Of a DNA stretch of 42,782 bases, positions 39,988-42,782 are shown piece by piece. The stretch spans positions 1 through 42,782 of the forward strand of contig NZ_FONS01000015.1 in NCBI RefSeq assembly GCF_900112985.1, read 5' to 3'. Every line of letters begins with the position of its first letter. Positions within the stretch are counted from its first letter, which is position 1. The position numbers were made by a program, and so were the translations under genes. This DNA comes from Pedobacter antarcticus. GTDB lineage: Bacteria > Bacteroidota > Bacteroidia > Sphingobacteriales > Sphingobacteriaceae. The notes under the pieces are model-generated. The model ran no database searches, was not told the origin of the DNA, and worked only from the letters and a program-made list of their open reading frames with translations.

Positions 39988-41775
39988 TTAATGATCAGTA
40001 CTTTTGGGTTTATAATCTTCAGCATCAATATAAATCTGCTCAATAACATCCTTATATTTCTCCAGAATAATCTTTCTTTTCAGACTCAGTTTGGGGGTAA
40101 ATTCACCAGTCTCTATACTCCAGTCTTTAGTTAACAGCGCAAACCGTTTAACCTGTTCCCATTTCCCAAAATCTGCAGAACGGGCTTCAATTTCGCTGTT
40201 GTATTTCTCAAGCACCTGCGGGTCTTTCACTATTTCTTCTTTTGAACCTGTGGCAATACCTTTTTTTCTGCACCACGCTTCCAGCGCTTCAAAATTAGGA
40301 ACAATAAGCGCGGATGGAAACTTCCTATTTTCACCCAACACCATGATCTGCTCAATCAGCACAGATTCTTTATATTTATTCTCCAGCAGCTGTGGTGCCA
40401 CATACTTTCCACCGGCAGTTTTAAAGATCTCTTTTTTACGGTCCGTAATTTTCAGGAACTCCCCATCAACCAGCTCCCCGATATCACCGGTATGGAACCA
40501 TCCTTCCTTATCGATAGTCTCCGCCGTAAGATCCGGCCTTCCATAATACCCTTTCATAATATGATGTCCGCGTGTCAACACCTCCCCATCTTCCGCTATC
40601 TTCACTTCTACCCCATTAATTGCCGGGCCAACAGTGCCAAATTTAGTATGACCAAAATGGTTCACCGTAATCACAGGAGAAGTCTCCGTCAGTCCATAGC
40701 CTTCAAACACAGGCATACCTGCAGCCCAGAAAATCCTTGCCAACCTTGGATTAAGAGCAGCGCCCCCGGAAACAATCACAACAATCTCTCCACCGAGTGC
40801 CTCCTTCCATTTTGAAAAAACGAGCTTACGTGCAACACCCAGCTTCAGGTGATATAACCAGCTTTTATTAACCTCAAACTCCTCTCCCAATTTAACCGAC
40901 CAGTAAAAAAGAGCTTTCTTCACTCCGGTTAATGCCTTTCCTTTCTCCATGATCTTATCGTAAACCTTCTCCAGCAGTCTTGGTACCGTAGAAAATCCAT
41001 TAGGTTTAACGAACTGAATATCTGCAACAATAGTATCCATACTCTCCGCATAATACAGGGAAGCATCTACATAGAGATATAAATAGGTAATCATCCGCTC
41101 GAAAATATGTGACAGGGGCAAAAAGCTCAAGACTTTACCTACTTCTTTCGGAAAGATTACCGCTGAGTTCTTAAAATTCTGAACCAGATTATCATGCGTC
41201 AGCATCACACCTTTAGGGGTTCCTGTGGTACCGGAAGTATAGATCAACGTAAGTACATCTGAAGGAAGCACCGCATCCCGGTAAGTCTGCAAATCAATCT
41301 CTGCATGTGCTTTACCGGCATTAAGAAGCTCTTTCCAGTTTACTGCCCCGGGAACTTCATCAAATGTGTAAATCGCTATATCCGGATTCACAGCCTCACA
41401 AACCGGCTTCACTTTCTGATAAAGTGCTTCATCAGCGACAAATAATATGTTCACCTGCGCATTTTCGAGAATAAATTTAACATCTTGTTCCGCCAATGTT
41501 GGATATAATGGTACCTGATACGCACCGAATTGTGTAATCCCAAAATCGGTGATATTCCACTCAGGCCTGTTATGAGACATCACAGCGATTCTCGACTCCT
41601 TTTTCATCCCCAGGCTAATTAACCCCCTGCTCAGATGATCGACAGTTTCTGCAAATAAAGCGGTGCTATATTTACTCCAGCTTCCTTTTATCTTACCGCT
41701 TATAAATTCGTCTTTTGGAAAGTTCTCTAAATTGTATTGGATCAGGTCAAATACTCTGGTGACAGTTACAGGCAT
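39988..41775 (-). CDS. Long-chain fatty-acid--CoA ligase (AMP-forming)
   Basis: A 595-residue adenylate-forming enzyme of the long-chain acyl-CoA synthetase (FAA1/COG1022) type. It activates fatty acids with ATP and CoA, feeding the fad operon next door. Motifs: P-loop-like YTSGTTGTPKGVMLTHDN (about residues 170-190), GYGLTETSPVITVN (about 340-355), WFHTGDIGELVDGEFLKITDRKKE (about 420-445) with the hinge Lys/Arg, and the C-terminal LSLKRKIILEKY region. No signal peptide; peripheral membrane location is usual. It is a single gene in the same direction as ompA, 122 bp upstream of it, with a TAnnTTTG element at 41849-41856. Confidence 0.93.
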   Translation of the reverse strand: MPVTVTRVFDLIQYNLENFPKDEFISGKIKGSWSKYSTALFAETVDHLSRGLISLGMKKESRIAVMSHNRPEWNITDFGITQFGAYQVPLYPTLAEQDVKFILENAQVNILFVADEALYQKVKPVCEAVNPDIAIYTFDEVPGAVNWKELLNAGKAHAEIDLQTYRDAVLPSDVLTLIYTSGTTGTPKGVMLTHDNLVQNFKNSAVIFPKEVGKVLSFLPLSHIFERMITYLYLYVDASLYYAESMDTIVADIQFVKPNGFSTVPRLLEKVYDKIMEKGKALTGVKKALFYWSVKLGEEFEVNKSWLYHLKLGVARKLVFSKWKEALGGEIVVIVSGGAALNPRLARIFWAAGMPVFEGYGLTETSPVITVNHFGHTKFGTVGPAINGVEVKIAEDGEVLTRGHHIMKGYYGRPDLTAETIDKEGWFHTGDIGELVDGEFLKITDRKKEIFKTAGGKYVAPQLLENKYKESVLIEQIMVLGENRKFPSALIVPNFEALEAWCRKKGIATGSKEEIVKDPQVLEKYNSEIEARSADFGKWEQVKRFALLTKDWSIETGEFTPKLSLKRKIILEKYKDVIEQIYIDAEDYKPKSTDH

Positions 41776-41848
41776 ATATTTCGCTTTATTTGGTTACCAT
41801 GAACCCCTGCCGGGAAAATGAAGATCCCCGGATGAGAGGGCTTATTCT

Positions 41849-41856
41849 CAAATCTA
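41849..41856 (-). promoter_or_regulatory. Candidate -7 promoter element of the acyl-CoA ligase gene
   Basis: Minus strand TAGATTTG fits TAnnTTTG; TTTG lies 24 bp upstream (41881-41884), a little far. The leader would be about 70 nt. Confidence 0.35.
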
Positions 41857-41905
41857 ACAAAATAATCCCTCTAATAAAACCAAATTTAATTCCGAAATAA
41901 TTTCA

Positions 41906-41936
41906 TTTCCAGCATTCTCCCGCAACGGTAACTTTG
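41906..41936 (+). promoter_or_regulatory. Promoter of the small outer-membrane protein gene
   Basis: TTTC (41906-41909), 19 bp, TAACTTTG (41929-41936) fits the Bacteroidota pattern with one mismatch. The leader would be about 107 nt and holds no obvious riboswitch fold. Confidence 0.5.
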
Positions 41937-42046
41937 ACTTGTTTAAGCCCCTAAATCTTTTAAAAAAAAGACAATTAACCACCAAAACAGCTCTCCGGCA
42001 TAAAAATTGCTAATAGGGTTTTTACATTCAAATTATATTATCAAAC

Positions 42047-42526
42047 ATGAAAAAACTCTTTACCATTCTTTGTTTTACAGTTATTGCAACTATTGCCATA
42101 CACGCTTCCGCACAGGCTCAGAGCTATAAAAATGCGATCGGTGGACGCTTCGGAGCTGCTAATGGTATAACTTTCAAAACATCACTGGGTGATAACAAAA
42201 TGCTTGACCTGATAGCAAACTTCCGTTCTCACGACAATTATAATTATTTCCGCGTAACGGCTTTATATGAGGTTTATATGCCTATCGCCAACGCTCCAGG
42301 CCTGAACTGGTATTATGGTGGTGGTGGTTCCATCGGTACAGCAAAATACAAACCGACGCATTCCAGTGATCTTTATCTTGCTGCTGACGGTGTGCTTGGT
42401 TTGGATTACAAATTTGCAAATGCTCCCTTGAATTTATCTCTGGACTGGAAACCGGCTATTCAGCTGGCTCCGGATACAAACTTTGATGCGTCGGGGGTCG
42501 GTTTGTCATTTAGATTTACCTTCTAA
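42047..42526 (+). CDS. Small secreted outer-membrane beta-barrel protein, function unknown
   Basis: I recognise the type but not a function. The 159-residue protein has a signal peptide (residues 1-24, ending SAQAQ) and a mature region of short amphipathic strands with Gly and aromatic residues (NAIGGRFGAANGITFKTSLG, NWYYGGGGSIG, YLAADGVLGLDYKFA), ending in Phe (GLSFRFTF), the sorting mark of outer-membrane barrels. The size suggests a porin-fold eight-stranded barrel. It is a single gene behind a predicted promoter and a long leader, and ends in a small terminator. Confidence 0.85.
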   Translation: MKKLFTILCFTVIATIAIHASAQAQSYKNAIGGRFGAANGITFKTSLGDNKMLDLIANFRSHDNYNYFRVTALYEVYMPIANAPGLNWYYGGGGSIGTAKYKPTHSSDLYLAADGVLGLDYKFANAPLNLSLDWKPAIQLAPDTNFDASGVGLSFRFTF

Positions 42527-42547
42527 AAAGAAGTCAATGAAATTAAG

Positions 42548-42569
42548 ACACCTTTCGGGGTATTTTTTT
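42548..42569 (+). terminator. Small terminator of the outer-membrane protein gene
   Basis: ACACC and GGGGT form a short stem with one mismatch around TTTC, followed by a T-run (ATTTTTTT), 22 bp beyond the stop. Confidence 0.45.
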
Positions 42570-42574
42570 ATGAA

Positions 42575-42666
42575 AAAAAATGATGAAAACTATAACAGTC
42601 TCGGCCGGCACCTGCTTGCTTCGCGCACAGCTGATGCCTTCGCCTGTAAGTTTTCATCATTTTTTT
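42575..42666. repeat. Long inverted repeat with a GC-rich 57-nt loop
   Basis: AAAAAATGATGAAAACT (42575-42591) is the exact complement of AGTTTTCATCATTTTTT near 42649-42666, forming about 17 bp. The enclosed segment (GGCCGGCACCTGC...) is much richer in G and C than the flanks. It may be a terminator on either strand or a copy of an intergenic repeat family. The final 116 bp after it hold nothing I can name. Confidence 0.6.
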
Positions 42667-42782
42667 CAAGGAATCCCCCGTGTGTTGTGGCTTGATTAGA
42701 TTTACTTGTATTTTTTATCAGGAAAATCTGGCTTCCTGGTCCGGGAGTGGGTAGGTTTTTTGTTTAGCGCAGGAACAAGGGA

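Noticed and set aside
41776..42046. Long leader before the gene at 42047 as a riboswitch
   Set aside because: No cobalamin, TPP or other known aptamer pattern could be seen; only promoter elements were identified.
42483..42695. 70-residue open frame across the last inverted repeat
   Set aside because: It overlaps the outer-membrane protein gene in another frame, its terminator and the repeat; composition follows the repeat and no family or ribosome site is seen.

Overview
The window looks like a chromosomal segment of a member of the Bacteroidota, most likely the Sphingobacteriaceae (Pedobacter-like). I infer this from the protein families (ISAon1-type transposase, head-GIN DUF2807 protein, the ECF sigma/lycopene-cyclase/MerR light cluster, OmpA with a TSP3 linker) and from repeated matches to the Bacteroidota promoter pattern TTTG-N19-21-TAnnTTTG with few Shine-Dalgarno sites. 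It is mostly ordinary chromosome; the mobile DNA is a partial insertion sequence at the left edge and a few repeat-like hairpins.

Layout. 1-860: 3' end of a transposase and two tandem tRNA-Asn(GTT) genes. 862-4594: PfkB sugar kinase, cytochrome-b5-like protein, fused lycopene cyclase, ECF sigma factor, murB. 4745-11723: two tandem paralogous TetR regulators leading into a TolC / membrane-fusion protein / RND pump operon. 11822-16302: a secreted protein with an M14-like His/Glu pattern, lipoamide dehydrogenase, and a GtrA + ArnT-like glycosyltransferase pair. 16438-21949: secreted CocE-type hydrolase, secreted M1 metallopeptidase, DUF2807 protein, outer-membrane protein. 22161-26202: sucB and sucA of the 2-oxoglutarate dehydrogenase complex; the lpdA gene nearby could supply E3. 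26257-30906: a light and DNA-repair module. 30916-32356: two FKBP-type lipoprotein isomerases. 32495-38390: marR-fadN-fadA-fadE beta-oxidation operon. 38550-42526: OmpA, long-chain acyl-CoA ligase, small beta-barrel protein. 42575-42666: a long inverted repeat with a GC-rich loop.

The most interesting part is the light module. A MerR-type regulator (26257-27135) keeps the marks of a CarH-like adenosylcobalamin photoreceptor: W139-x9-E149-H150 and E186-x-H188-x-x-G191. It lies behind a DASH-type cryptochrome/photolyase gene. Divergently from that gene run a TIGR01777 oxidoreductase and a class I photolyase. The shared 163-bp intergenic region holds seven TTAA cores in two groups, spaced 9-11 bp apart. 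One group sits at the predicted start of transcription of the cryptochrome gene, where a CarH-type repressor working on ~11-bp direct repeats would be expected. The ECF sigma and lycopene cyclase genes at 2-3.4 kb are probably part of the same response, but no phytoene synthase or desaturase is in the window.

Several terminators are built into coding sequence (ends of the genes at 11822 and 29599), and the marR and second tetR genes have promoter/palindrome overlaps that suggest autoregulation. All functions are read from sequence patterns only; no database search was possible.
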